The translations under genes and the position numbers were made by a program. Below, piece after piece: positions 33,512 to 41,434 of a DNA stretch of 41,913 nucleotides. The stretch comes from Azospirillum sp. (GTDB lineage: Bacteria; Pseudomonadota; Alphaproteobacteria; Azospirillales; Azospirillaceae). Each line of letters opens with the position of its first letter. Within the stretch, counting starts at the first letter, position 1. Below the pieces are notes generated by a model. It searched no databases. It was given only the letters and a program-made list of their open reading frames with translations, and had not been told where the DNA came from. The DNA lies in NCBI GenBank assembly GCA_027483805.1, contig JAIXTS010000511.1:1-41913 (forward strand). Direction: 5' to 3'.

Positions 33512-33597
33512 GGTTATGATCTGAAAGCGGGTCCCTTGCCGGTACGGGGCGGGCGGCGCATCCTGGCGGCCTGAACAACCGATGGATACAGGGCAAC

Positions 33598-34869
33598 GTG
33601 GACGAGCTTGACCTTCTGACACGGCTGGCCGTGGCGCTGGCTATCGGTCTCCTGGTGGGGCTGGAACGTGGCTGGCGCCTGCGCGACACACCGGAGGGGC
33701 AGCGCGCGGCGGGCCTGCGTACCTTCGCCATCACCGGACTGCTGGGGGGCACGGCGGGGCTGCTGACCCATTCTTTCGACAACCTGTTGTTCCTGGGCGT
33801 GACCTTTCTGGGTTTTGCCGCTGCTTTCACGGCCTTTCACTGGCTGGAATCGCGGGAGGAGCGGCGCAATTCCGTCACGGGCGTCATTTCGGGCCTGCTG
33901 GTCTTCCTGCTGGGTGCCTATGCCACATTGGGGGAATTGCGGGTGGCGGTGGCGGTCGCTGTGGCGGCCACCCTGCTGCTGGCGCTGCGCGATCCGCTGC
34001 ATGACTGGCTGCGGCAGCTGCAATGGGTGGAGATCCGGGCCGTTCTGATCCTGGCGACCATGAGTTTCCTGGCCCTGCCCGTCCTGCCCAACCGCACGAT
34101 CGATCCCTGGGGCGTGCTGAACCCGGCGGAAATCTGGTTTCTGGCCATCATGATTGCAGCCATCTCCTTCGGGGGCTATGTCGCCGTCCGGTTGTTGGGG
34201 GAAAAGCGCGGTGTCATAGTGGCGGCCATGGCCGGCGGCCTCGCCTCTTCCACCGCCACCACCCTGACTCTGTCCCGTCTGGCACGGCAACAGCCCAAGG
34301 CGGGGCCCCTGCTGGCGGCGGGGGTGTTGATCGCCGGCATGGTGATGGGCCTGCGGGTCGTGCTGGTGGCAGGCCTGCTGAACCGGGCGCTGCTGATGAC
34401 ACTGGCCATGCCGGCCCTGGCGGCGCTTCTGGTTTTGGGTCTGGCCAGCGCCCTCCTGCTGCTGCGCGATGACCAGGGCAACAGCGTGGAGACCGACAGC
34501 CCGCCGCTCGCCCTGTCCAACCCGCTGGAACTGGGGACAGCGTTGAAACTGGCGCTGTTCATCGCCATCGTGCTGGTCGGCGCCGAACTGCTCCGCCGGT
34601 TCGTGGGGGATGCCGGTCTGCTGATCGGGGCCGCGGCATCGGGTATCGCCGATGTCGATGCCATAACGATCGCCATGGCCCGCCTGGGACAGCAGCAGCC
34701 TGACAGCCTGCATCTGGCCGCCGGCGCCATTCTGCTGGCCGTGGCGGTGAATACGGTGGCAAAATCCGTGATGGCGAGTTCGGTTGGCGGCGGGCGCCTG
34801 GGGATTTATGTGGGCGGCCCCAGCGTTCTGGCCGTGCTGGCCGGCGGGGCCGCCTACTGGTTCTTGTGA
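33598..34869 (+). CDS. MgtC/SapB (DUF4010) family membrane protein
   Basis: A 423-residue integral membrane protein with about twelve hydrophobic segments. The N-terminal third matches the MgtC/SapB domain (LLTRLAVALAIGLLVGLERG, LRTFAITGLLGGTAGLL), with the conserved acidic residues LVGLERG and the charged loop HWLESREERR. The C-terminal two thirds correspond to the DUF4010 unit found in larger members, including GGYVAVRLLGEKRG, AMAGGLASSTATTLTLSRLA and ASGIADVDAITIAMARL. MgtC-family proteins are tied to magnesium stress and intramacrophage survival; the role of long members is unclear. GTG 33598 follows AGGGC. It is divergent from the PadR gene, with the PadR operator pair in between, so regulation by the same metal signal is possible. 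Confidence 0.85.
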   Translation: MDELDLLTRLAVALAIGLLVGLERGWRLRDTPEGQRAAGLRTFAITGLLGGTAGLLTHSFDNLLFLGVTFLGFAAAFTAFHWLESREERRNSVTGVISGLLVFLLGAYATLGELRVAVAVAVAATLLLALRDPLHDWLRQLQWVEIRAVLILATMSFLALPVLPNRTIDPWGVLNPAEIWFLAIMIAAISFGGYVAVRLLGEKRGVIVAAMAGGLASSTATTLTLSRLARQQPKAGPLLAAGVLIAGMVMGLRVVLVAGLLNRALLMTLAMPALAALLVLGLASALLLLRDDQGNSVETDSPPLALSNPLELGTALKLALFIAIVLVGAELLRRFVGDAGLLIGAAASGIADVDAITIAMARLGQQQPDSLHLAAGAILLAVAVNTVAKSVMASSVGGGRLGIYVGGPSVLAVLAGGAAYWFL

Positions 34870-34887
34870 CGGTGGATCGGCAGGGGA

Positions 34888-35097
34888 TCAGCGCACGCGG
34901 CGGAAACGCTGCATATCGGCCAGGGCAAAAATCGACAGGCTGAGGCGGTGAACGGGATTGCCATCAATGGCCAGTTCCACATTCGGCGCCCGTGTTCCCG
35001 GCTTTGCATGGACTGCCATGATCTGGAACCGCCGCTTGGGCGGCGTCAACTCCTCCACCCATTCCCCCGGAGAAAAATCAATCACTTCGCGCGCCAT
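34888..35097 (-). CDS. Small conserved protein of unknown function, paralogue B
   Basis: A 69-residue protein similar to the one at 30822-31055. The shared pattern is GEW-x-EEL, PP-x-RR, AVH, P-x-VE, G-N, RLSL, L-x-D and RFRR. GGGAG lies 6 bp before ATG 35097, a good ribosome site, and the coding pattern is consistent. No signal peptide, membrane span or known catalytic motif is visible, so no function is proposed. It converges on the MgtC-type gene with an 18-bp gap. Confidence 0.72.
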   Translation of the reverse strand: MAREVIDFSPGEWVEELTPPKRRFQIMAVHAKPGTRAPNVELAIDGNPVHRLSLSIFALADMQRFRRVR

Positions 35098-35242
35098 GAT
35101 GGCTCCCATTGCACCGACAGGGGGACATGATAAGCCAATTCCCAACCTTTTGGAAAGGGTGGCGGAAGGTCGGGGTAGTCCATACGGAATAACACTGCTG
35201 CATCCGCATGTCTAAAACAGCAGAGTCGACCACTTTAACAAG

Positions 35243-35716
35243 TTAACCTGCCGAAATTTCCGGAATGGCACGCGCCCTGACCATGCCGATGGAAATTGTC
35301 GACATCACGACTTCATCCTTCTGGTTCAGCACTTCGGTCGTTTGCCGGATGGTGCCCATTTCGGGGCGCGAGCGTGAGCGCTTCACTTCCTGGATGCGCA
35401 CCCGCACCCGCAGCCGGTCGCCCGGCCGGACCGGTTTCAGCCAGCGCAGTTCATCCAGGCCGGGCGAACCCAGCGAGGTCTGCGGCGACAGCATATGATC
35501 CACCAGCATGCGCATCATGAAACCGGCCGTCTGCCAGCCACTGGCCACCAGCCCGCCAAAATGGGTGGCCTTGCCCGCCGCCTCGTCCAGATGGAAGGGC
35601 TGTGGATCATATTCCCGCGCAAAGGCCACCACCTCCTCCGCCGTGACCAGCCGGTCACCGAATTCAAGTTCCATGCCGGGGGCAAAATCTTCCAGGTAAC
35701 GGACGGGGCGGGTCAT
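35243..35716 (-). CDS. MaoC-family hot-dog dehydratase
   Basis: A 157-residue enzyme of the MaoC/R-specific enoyl-CoA hydratase type. The hot-dog fold is seen as FAPGMELEFGDRLVTAEEVVAFA followed by YDPQPFHLDEAAG, which carries the conserved Asp and His used to hydrate enoyl-CoA. GLVASGWQTAGFMMRMLVD forms the central helix. LRWLKPVRPGDRLRVRVRI is the strand pair after it. Such proteins hydrate trans-2-enoyl-CoA, feeding (R)-3-hydroxyacyl-CoA to polyester or fatty-acid metabolism; the exact substrate is not visible. AAAGGAGC lies 5 bp upstream of ATG 35716, an excellent ribosome site. No PHA or fatty-acid genes are adjacent. Confidence 0.9.
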   Translation of the reverse strand: MTRPVRYLEDFAPGMELEFGDRLVTAEEVVAFAREYDPQPFHLDEAAGKATHFGGLVASGWQTAGFMMRMLVDHMLSPQTSLGSPGLDELRWLKPVRPGDRLRVRVRIQEVKRSRSRPEMGTIRQTTEVLNQKDEVVMSTISIGMVRARAIPEISAG

Positions 35717-35875
35717 GCTGCTCCTTTCGGGTGGGGACACGCGATTGGTTATCAGTCGCTTTCCCCTTCAATTGCAAGACGTTATCAGAAGACAAAGAAG
35801 GTGGACCATGCCAGTATCGGGCCTTGTGGACCATCGGTTCCAACCCGTTCCTCCTGATCCATCGTGAAGGTTCCC

Positions 35876-36352
35876 ATGCAAGGCGACGCCACTGTCATCC
35901 GTCATCTTAACACCATCCTGGTCAACGAACTGACGGCGATCAACCAGTATTTCCTGCACGCCCGCATGCTGAAGAACTGGGGTTTTCTGCGCCTGGGCAA
36001 GAAGGTGTACGAGGAAAGCATCGGGGAGATGAAGCATGCCGACCTGCTGATCGACCGGGTGCTGTTCCTGGAAGGGCTGCCGAACCTTCAGGACCTGCAC
36101 AAGCTGAAGATCGGCGAGGATGTGCCGGAATGTTTTGAGGGCGACCTGTCGATTGAAACCCGCAATCGCACCGAACTGCTGGACGCCATGCAATATTGCG
36201 AAGGTGTCCGCGATTATCAGTCCAAGGAGATTTTCCGCCGCATCCTGGAGGATACGGAAGAACATATCGACTGGCTGGAGACGCAACTGGGCCTCATCAA
36301 GTCTGTCGGCCTGCAGAACTATCTGCAAGAACAGATGGGCCGCGACGACTGA
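35876..36352 (+). CDS. bfr: Bacterioferritin
   Basis: A 158-residue bacterioferritin, the exact usual length. It stores iron in a 24-subunit shell. Ferroxidase ligands seen are Glu18 (NELTAINQYF), Glu51 and His54 (EMKHAD), Glu94 (SIETRN) and His130 (EEHIDW); Met52 is the heme ligand. At position 127, where E. coli has the bridging Glu, this protein has Thr (EDTEEH), so one canonical ligand appears changed; neighbouring Glu128 and Glu129 might substitute. GAAGG sits 5 bp upstream of ATG 35876; a GTG four codons upstream is in frame but weaker. It is near the ferric reductase and PadR regulator, which fits an iron-handling neighbourhood, though it has its own promoter region. Confidence 0.92.
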   Translation: MQGDATVIRHLNTILVNELTAINQYFLHARMLKNWGFLRLGKKVYEESIGEMKHADLLIDRVLFLEGLPNLQDLHKLKIGEDVPECFEGDLSIETRNRTELLDAMQYCEGVRDYQSKEIFRRILEDTEEHIDWLETQLGLIKSVGLQNYLQEQMGRDD

Positions 36353-36423
36353 TACCATCGGCCAAAATTTTTGACCGATGGTACGGTGGCGATTGCCGCC
36401 GCCCGGCGACGGGGGGACAGAAA

Positions 36424-36451
36424 GAAGGCGGGGGAGCGATCCCCCGCCTTC
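36424..36451 (-). terminator. Rho-independent terminator of efflux operon, copy 2
   Basis: GAAGGCGGGGGA and TCCCCCGCCTTC form a perfect 12-bp stem around a 4-base loop, 3 bp beyond the RND stop. Read on the minus strand, the stem is followed by TTTCTGT, giving a T-rich tail. It may also catch transcripts leaving bfr on the plus strand. No equivalent T-tailed terminator follows copy 1. Confidence 0.85.
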
Positions 36452-36454
36452 ATG

Positions 36455-39400
36455 CTATTCAGCCCCGCCCCAGCCACCGGGTGCCGTCGGTCCCGTTTCA
36501 TCCTTGCGGACCCGGAACCAGGCCGCATACATGGCCGGCAGGGAATAGAGCGTCAGGGCCGTGGCCACGATCAGGCCGCCCATGATGGAGATGGCCATGG
36601 GTCCCCAGAAGCTGGATCGCGACAGCGGGATCATGGCCAGCACGGCCGCCGCCGCCGTCAGGGCGATGGGACGGGCCCGGCGCACCGTGGCATCGACCAC
36701 CGCATCAAACCGGCCATGGCCGGCAGCGATATCCTGCTCGATCTGATCCACCAGGATGACCGAGTTGCGCATGATCATGCCGGCGAGCGCGATCACGCCC
36801 AATTGCGCCACAAAGCCGAACGGCTGCTGGAAGGCCAGCAGGGCCAGCGTTACGCCGATCAGGCCCAAAGGGGCGGTCAGGAACACCAGCACCACCCGCT
36901 GGAAGCTTTGCAGCTGTACCATCAGCACCGTCAGCATGATGACGATCATGGCGGGCATGACCGCCATGATGGAGGCCTGGCCCTTGGCGCTTTCCTCCAC
37001 GGCACCCCCCACCTCGATCCGATAGCCGGTGGGCAGTTTGGCGCGCAGCGGACCCAGGACGGCTTCGATCTCCGCAACCACCGTCGGGGCCTGGACATTT
37101 CCCCGCAGATCGGCCCGCACCGTCAGGGCCAGATCGCGCGACCGGGTCCAGAGAATCCCTTCCTCCAGCCCATAGTCCAGGCGCGCCACCTGGGACAGCG
37201 GGACCGGGCCGTTGGGGCCGCGCAGGCGCAGTTCGGCCAGCCGGTCGGCGGCGACGCGTTCATCCTGTCCGGCGCGCAGCACCACGTCGATCAGCTCAAT
37301 CCCCTCGCGATACTGGGTGGCGGTATAGCCGGTCATCACCGTCTGCAGCGCCAGGGCCAGATCCTGGCTGGTGACGCCCAGCGCGCGGGCCCGGTCCTGG
37401 TCAACCACCAGACGCACGGATTTCACTTTCTCCGTCCAGTCCAGATTGACATCGGCCGTGTGGGGATTGTTGCGCATCAGATCGCGCAGTTCGCCGGCAA
37501 TGCTGCGCAGCATTTCCGGATCGCGGCCCATCACCCGGAACTGCACCGGGTAGCCTACCGGCGGCCCGTTCTCCAGCCGTGCCACACGGGTGCGCAGGTC
37601 GGGGAAGCGGGTTTCCAGATCATGGGGCAGGGTGCGGGCCATCTCCACGGTCCGCTCCAGCGAATTGGTCACCACGATGAACTGTGCGAAATTGGGCCGC
37701 TTCAGCTCCTGGTTCAGGGGCAGATAGAAGCGGGGCGCACCGCTGCCGACAAAGGCACTGTAGCTTTCAATGCCTTCATCCTTGGCGAACACGGCTTCCA
37801 GTTCCTTCACACGGGCCTGGGTAACGCCGATGGAGGTGCCTTCCGGCAGTTCCAGATCGACAACCAGTTCAAGGCGCGCCGAATTGGGGAAGAATTGCTG
37901 CTGCACAAGGCCGAAGCCGGCCAGGGACAGCACGAAGGCCCCCACCGTCGCCGCAATCACGATGTAACGGTGATTGACCGTCCAGACCAGGCTGGCGCGC
38001 AGCCGGCGGTAAAGCGGCGTGTCGTAGGCGGCGTTATGGTCCTCGCTATGCGTGCCTTCCAGATTCTGCGGCAGCATCTTGTAGCCCAGATAGGGCGTGA
38101 AGATCACCGCCACCAGCCAGGAGACCAGCAGGGCGGTCGCCACCACCCAGAAGATGGCGCCGGTATATTCACCCGCCGCCGAATGGGCAAAACCCACGGG
38201 CACAAAACCCGCCGCCGTGACCAGGGTGCCCGACAGCATGGGAAAGGCGGTGGAGGTCCAGGCGAAGGCCGCAGCCTTGGCGCGGTCCCAGCCCTGTTCC
38301 AGCTTCACCATCATCATCTCCACCGCGATGATGGCATCATCGACCAGCAGGCCCAGGGCGATGATCAGGGCGCCGATGGAGATCTTGTGCAGGTCGATGC
38401 CCGCCGCCTTCATGACACCGAAAGTGACGGCCAGCACCAGCGGCACCGACAGGGCCACCACGACGCCGGTGCGCAGCCCCAGCGACAGGAAGGTGACGAT
38501 CAGCACGATACCCAGCGCCTCGGCCAGCGCGCTGGCGAATTCATTGATGGAGCTGCGCACGACCGTCGGCTGGTCGGCGACCAGGGCGATCTCGATCCCG
38601 TGCGGCAGGGTGGCCTGGATGGTTTTCATCTCCGCCTTGACGGCGTCGCCCAGCTTCAGGATGTCGCCGCCCGCCGCCATGGCGATGGCCAGACCCGTCA
38701 CCGGCTCGCCATTATGGCGCATCAGGGTTTCGGCCGGGTCGCGCGCCGCGCGCCGGATGGTGGCGATGTCGCCCAGGCGCATCAGCCGGCCGCCGGCCTG
38801 GATCGGCACCTGCGCCACCTGTTCTTCGGTCTTCAGCGCGCCGGAGACGCGCACCCGGATCAGGTCGGTGCCGGTATCGATGGTGCCGGTGGGGTTGATA
38901 TTATTCTGTGCGGCCAGGGCCTGGCCGATCTGCTGCACCGTCACGCCCAGGGAGGCAAGGCGACCGGTATCGAACTCGACATAGATCTTCTCATCCTGCA
39001 CGCCCAGCAGGTCGACCTTGCCGATGGAAGGCAGCATCAGCAGCCGCTGGCGGGCCGCCAGCAGCACCTGCCGCATCTCCGTCTGGCTGAAACCATCGCC
39101 GGAAAAGGCATAGATGATGCCGAACGTATCGCCGAATTCGTCGTTGAACTGCGGACCGATCACGCCGGCGGGCAGGGTATGGACCATGTCGCCCACCCGC
39201 TTGCGCACCTGATACCAGATGTCGGGCAGCGTGTCGGAGCGGGTATAATCATGCAGGTTGATGAAGATCACCGTTTCGCCCGGCCGCGCATAGGAGCGGG
39301 TGAAGTGATAGTTCGGCACCTGCTGCAGCGTCTGTTCGATCCGGTCGGTGACCTGTTCCTGCACCTCGCGCGCGGTCGCGCCCGGCCACTGGGCCGTGAC

Positions 39401-39547
39401 CACCATGGTGCGGATGGCGAATTGCGGGTCCTCGGCCCGGCCCAGCGTCACGAAGGAATAGACCCCGATGGCGATGGACATGACGATCATAAACAGCACA
39501 AGCGCCTGGTGCCGGATGGCCCAGGCGGAAAGGTTCAATCCACTCAC
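36455..39547 (-). CDS. RND efflux permease (AcrB/TriC-like), copy 2
   Basis: A 1030-residue RND permease nearly identical to the one at 21012-24104, about 97% by eye. The TM4 acidic pair (LGLLVDDAIIAVE) and the TM10 segment MIMRNSVIL are conserved, so both pumps should be functional. Differences concentrate in AVS-to-NIN near residue 218, the loop GGHGQDH-to-GTHSEDH near 508 and several residues after TM7. These lie mostly outside the proton path, so any change would more likely affect substrate handling or assembly than energy coupling. GTG at 39547 overlaps the MFP stop by 4 bp as in copy 1. Most nucleotide changes seen in a short comparison are synonymous, pointing to long-lasting purifying selection on both copies. 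Confidence 0.94.
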   Translation of the reverse strand: MSGLNLSAWAIRHQALVLFMIVMSIAIGVYSFVTLGRAEDPQFAIRTMVVTAQWPGATAREVQEQVTDRIEQTLQQVPNYHFTRSYARPGETVIFINLHDYTRSDTLPDIWYQVRKRVGDMVHTLPAGVIGPQFNDEFGDTFGIIYAFSGDGFSQTEMRQVLLAARQRLLMLPSIGKVDLLGVQDEKIYVEFDTGRLASLGVTVQQIGQALAAQNNINPTGTIDTGTDLIRVRVSGALKTEEQVAQVPIQAGGRLMRLGDIATIRRAARDPAETLMRHNGEPVTGLAIAMAAGGDILKLGDAVKAEMKTIQATLPHGIEIALVADQPTVVRSSINEFASALAEALGIVLIVTFLSLGLRTGVVVALSVPLVLAVTFGVMKAAGIDLHKISIGALIIALGLLVDDAIIAVEMMMVKLEQGWDRAKAAAFAWTSTAFPMLSGTLVTAAGFVPVGFAHSAAGEYTGAIFWVVATALLVSWLVAVIFTPYLGYKMLPQNLEGTHSEDHNAAYDTPLYRRLRASLVWTVNHRYIVIAATVGAFVLSLAGFGLVQQQFFPNSARLELVVDLELPEGTSIGVTQARVKELEAVFAKDEGIESYSAFVGSGAPRFYLPLNQELKRPNFAQFIVVTNSLERTVEMARTLPHDLETRFPDLRTRVARLENGPPVGYPVQFRVMGRDPEMLRSIAGELRDLMRNNPHTADVNLDWTEKVKSVRLVVDQDRARALGVTSQDLALALQTVMTGYTATQYREGIELIDVVLRAGQDERVAADRLAELRLRGPNGPVPLSQVARLDYGLEEGILWTRSRDLALTVRADLRGNVQAPTVVAEIEAVLGPLRAKLPTGYRIEVGGAVEESAKGQASIMAVMPAMIVIMLTVLMVQLQSFQRVVLVFLTAPLGLIGVTLALLAFQQPFGFVAQLGVIALAGMIMRNSVILVDQIEQDIAAGHGRFDAVVDATVRRARPIALTAAAAVLAMIPLSRSSFWGPMAISIMGGLIVATALTLYSLPAMYAAWFRVRKDETGPTAPGGWGGAE

Positions 39548-40650
39548 GGCAGGCCCCCGTCCCAGACGCGCACGGGCAGGTTGGCATCCAACCGGTGGGC
39601 GCCGGCCGTCACCACCAGTTCACCCTCTTTCAGCCCGGCCTTCACGGCCACCCCATCGGGGCGATAGGCGGCCACCTCCACCGGGCGCAGCTGGACACGA
39701 TCGCGCGAGGGCGAAAGGACCCACACAGCGGGTTTGTCGCCCTGCTGGAACAGGGCCGCAGAGGGCAGCAGGGCCAGGGCCGTGGCATTGGCGTCGGGGA
39801 AGCTGACGCGCGCCGTCATGCCCAGGCGAACGGCATCCGGCGCATCGGCGGGCAGGCTGACACGCAGGCGGAAGGTCCGGCTGGCCAGATCGGCCACGGG
39901 TGTGATCTCCCGGATCGTGCCGTTCAGCGAAAGGTCGCCCTCGGCCCACAGCGCCACGGTCGCGGCGCCCCCCACCGACAGCCGGGACAGATCGCCCTCC
40001 GCCACGTCGATCGCCACCTCACGACCCAGGTCCGTCGCCATCCGCAGCACCGTCTGCCCGTCGCCGACCATCTGTCCGGCATCGGCCAGGACAGCGGTGA
40101 TCACGCCGCCCTGGTCCAGGGTCAGGGAGCCATAGGCCCGCTGGTTGCGGGTGATGGCGAGGCTGGACGCGGCCTCCCGCTTCTGCGCCGCGGCGGCATC
40201 GGATGCTGCCTTTACCTGATCGTACTGGGCCTGCGAAACGGCCCCACTGGCCAGCAGCGGCGTATAGCGCTTCAGGCTGGCGGCGGTCTGGATCGCCTGC
40301 GCCTCGGCCTGGGCCAGCCGCGCCTCGGCGGCCTTCAGTGCCAGCTCCAGGTCGGTCGGGTCCAGGCGGGCCAGCACCTGCCCGGGCTTTACCCGGTCGC
40401 CCACTTCCACCATGCGCGCCGCAATGCGGCCGCCGACCCGGAACCCGGCCTGCACCTCCGTGCGCGGCACGATGGTGCCAGTGAAGGACCGGGCGGCATC
40501 GGTGTCATTGAAGCTGACCGCGGCCACACGCACGGGCCGGGCCGGCGTCGGCTCTGCCTCCTTCGCACCGCAACCGGCCAGAACCAACGGCAGAAGGATG
40601 GCCAGCGCCACCCCCCGCCGAACATCGCCGGTGCCCCGAACCCCCACCAT
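39544..40650 (-). CDS. Efflux RND periplasmic adaptor (membrane fusion protein), copy 2
   Basis: A 368-residue lipoprotein adaptor, one residue shorter than copy 1 and about 91% identical by eye. The lipobox LAGC, lipoyl motif VGDRVKPGQVLARLDPTDL, coiled-coil hairpin and C-terminal membrane-proximal domain are all conserved. Substitutions cluster in the signal peptide, the hairpin (SDAAAAQK versus ADSAAAQK), the beta-barrel (ALWAEGDLSLNG versus TLWADGDLTLTG) and the C-terminal domain. ATG 40650 matches the start chosen for copy 1. It pairs with the RND gene by a 4-bp overlap and with tetR across the operator gap. Cross-assembly of adaptors and pumps from the two operons is plausible given their similarity. 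No outer-membrane channel gene is in the window. Confidence 0.93.
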   Translation of the reverse strand: MVGVRGTGDVRRGVALAILLPLVLAGCGAKEAEPTPARPVRVAAVSFNDTDAARSFTGTIVPRTEVQAGFRVGGRIAARMVEVGDRVKPGQVLARLDPTDLELALKAAEARLAQAEAQAIQTAASLKRYTPLLASGAVSQAQYDQVKAASDAAAAQKREAASSLAITRNQRAYGSLTLDQGGVITAVLADAGQMVGDGQTVLRMATDLGREVAIDVAEGDLSRLSVGGAATVALWAEGDLSLNGTIREITPVADLASRTFRLRVSLPADAPDAVRLGMTARVSFPDANATALALLPSAALFQQGDKPAVWVLSPSRDRVQLRPVEVAAYRPDGVAVKAGLKEGELVVTAGAHRLDANLPVRVWDGGLP

Positions 40651-40688
40651 CTGATACCCCCAAATTAATCCTGTATGGATGTGCAGAA

Positions 40689-40705
40689 TAATGTAACGTA
40701 CATTA
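40689..40705. promoter_or_regulatory. Probable TetR operator, copy 2 (TAATGTA-ACG-TACATTA)
   Basis: The same 17-bp palindrome as at 19850-19866, seen here from the other strand. Read toward the MFP gene, TTGAAA lies 17 bp from ATTATT, so the operator fills the spacer of a plausible promoter, a classic repression layout. Confidence 0.78.
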
Positions 40706-40715
40706 CAGTTTTCAA

Positions 40716-40729
40716 GTGATGGCCATCAC
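40716..40729. promoter_or_regulatory. Second conserved palindrome in tetR/MFP gap, copy 2
   Basis: GTGATGGCCATCAC is a perfect 14-bp palindrome on the tetR side of the main operator. The counterpart at 19826-19839 has one mismatch. It may be a second TetR site, a tetR autoregulatory site or a site for another regulator. Confidence 0.5.
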
Positions 40730-40771
40730 GCCCGGTTGCGGGATGTGGGGCGGGAGTGCGATGATCCTTCC

Positions 40772-41410
40772 ATGACCACACCTACCGATGCCGATGCCGC
40801 CGACCACACCCCCCGCATGGCGGCACGGCGGCAGGCTATGATCAATGCGGCTGCCGCCATCTTTTTCGAACATGGTTTCGAGCGGGCCAGCCTGTCCGCC
40901 ATCGTACGCCGGTCGGGCGGGTCCTTGTCGACAATGTACCAGCTTTTCGGCAGCAAGGAGGGGTTGTTCGAGGCCATGATCACCCAGCGCTGCGCGGAGA
41001 TCATGGAGCCGCTGACCGCCCCCAGCCTGTCCGACCAATGCCCGCGTCAGACCCTGACACGCATTGCGCGCGGACTGATGGGCGTGCTGATGGATCCGGA
41101 AGCGCAGGGCCTTTGGCGCATGGTGATGGGGGAGGGGGGCAAGTTCCCCCGCCTGCCCGAGATCTATTTCCGCTGCGGGCCAGACCCGTTGCAGGCAGCC
41201 ATGATCCGCTATCTGGGTGACCTGCATGGCCGGGGCATCGTGCATTGCCCGGATGTGGCGGCTGTGGTCAATGCCTTCTGCGGCATGATGCAGAGCGATC
41301 TGTTCTACCGCACCGTCACCGGTATGCGCCCCATTCCCGATACGGTGGAGGTGGAGCGTCACATCGCGAAGGTGGTGGATCTGTTCATGCGCATGGTGGC
41401 GCCACGCTGA
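40772..41410 (+). CDS. TetR-family repressor of efflux operon, copy 2
   Basis: A 212-residue TetR regulator equal in length to copy 1. The helix-turn-helix region (about residues 17-65) has only two substitutions relative to copy 1, Asp-to-Asn at 25 and Leu-to-Met in SLSTMYQLF, whereas the ligand domain carries most of the roughly 27 differences (PRPPDQ versus PSLSDQ, GIKFPH versus GGKFPR and many near the C-terminus). The two repressors therefore probably bind the same operators but could respond to different ligands (inference). ATG 40772 was chosen by agreement with copy 1; the frame is open 36 bp upstream but that part overlaps the promoter region. It converges on the small membrane protein gene with a 24-bp gap. 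Confidence 0.9.
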   Translation: MTTPTDADAADHTPRMAARRQAMINAAAAIFFEHGFERASLSAIVRRSGGSLSTMYQLFGSKEGLFEAMITQRCAEIMEPLTAPSLSDQCPRQTLTRIARGLMGVLMDPEAQGLWRMVMGEGGKFPRLPEIYFRCGPDPLQAAMIRYLGDLHGRGIVHCPDVAAVVNAFCGMMQSDLFYRTVTGMRPIPDTVEVERHIAKVVDLFMRMVAPR

Positions 41411-41434
41411 GGCCGCAGGCCCCGGTCCATCGGA

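Larger units (their letters stand above)
36455..41410. repeat. Duplicated efflux block, copy 2 (RND, MFP, tetR), inverted relative to copy 1
   Basis: The same genes as at 19145-24104 in reverse orientation, including overlapping MFP/RND start and stop, divergent tetR and conserved palindromes in the gap. The small membrane protein gene that lies beside tetR here (41435 onward) has its counterpart at 16418-16981 in copy 1, so the duplicated unit was larger than the three genes. Confidence 0.93.

Noticed and set aside
35748-35790. Two GTTATCAG octamers upstream of bfr as a possible iron-regulator site
   Set aside because: They are direct repeats without dyad symmetry and do not match an iron-responsive box that I can name with confidence.
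36371-39667. 1098-residue plus-strand open frame
   Set aside because: Antisense to RND copy 2. A similar but shorter antisense frame exists over copy 1, which only reflects the duplicated sequence and codon bias.
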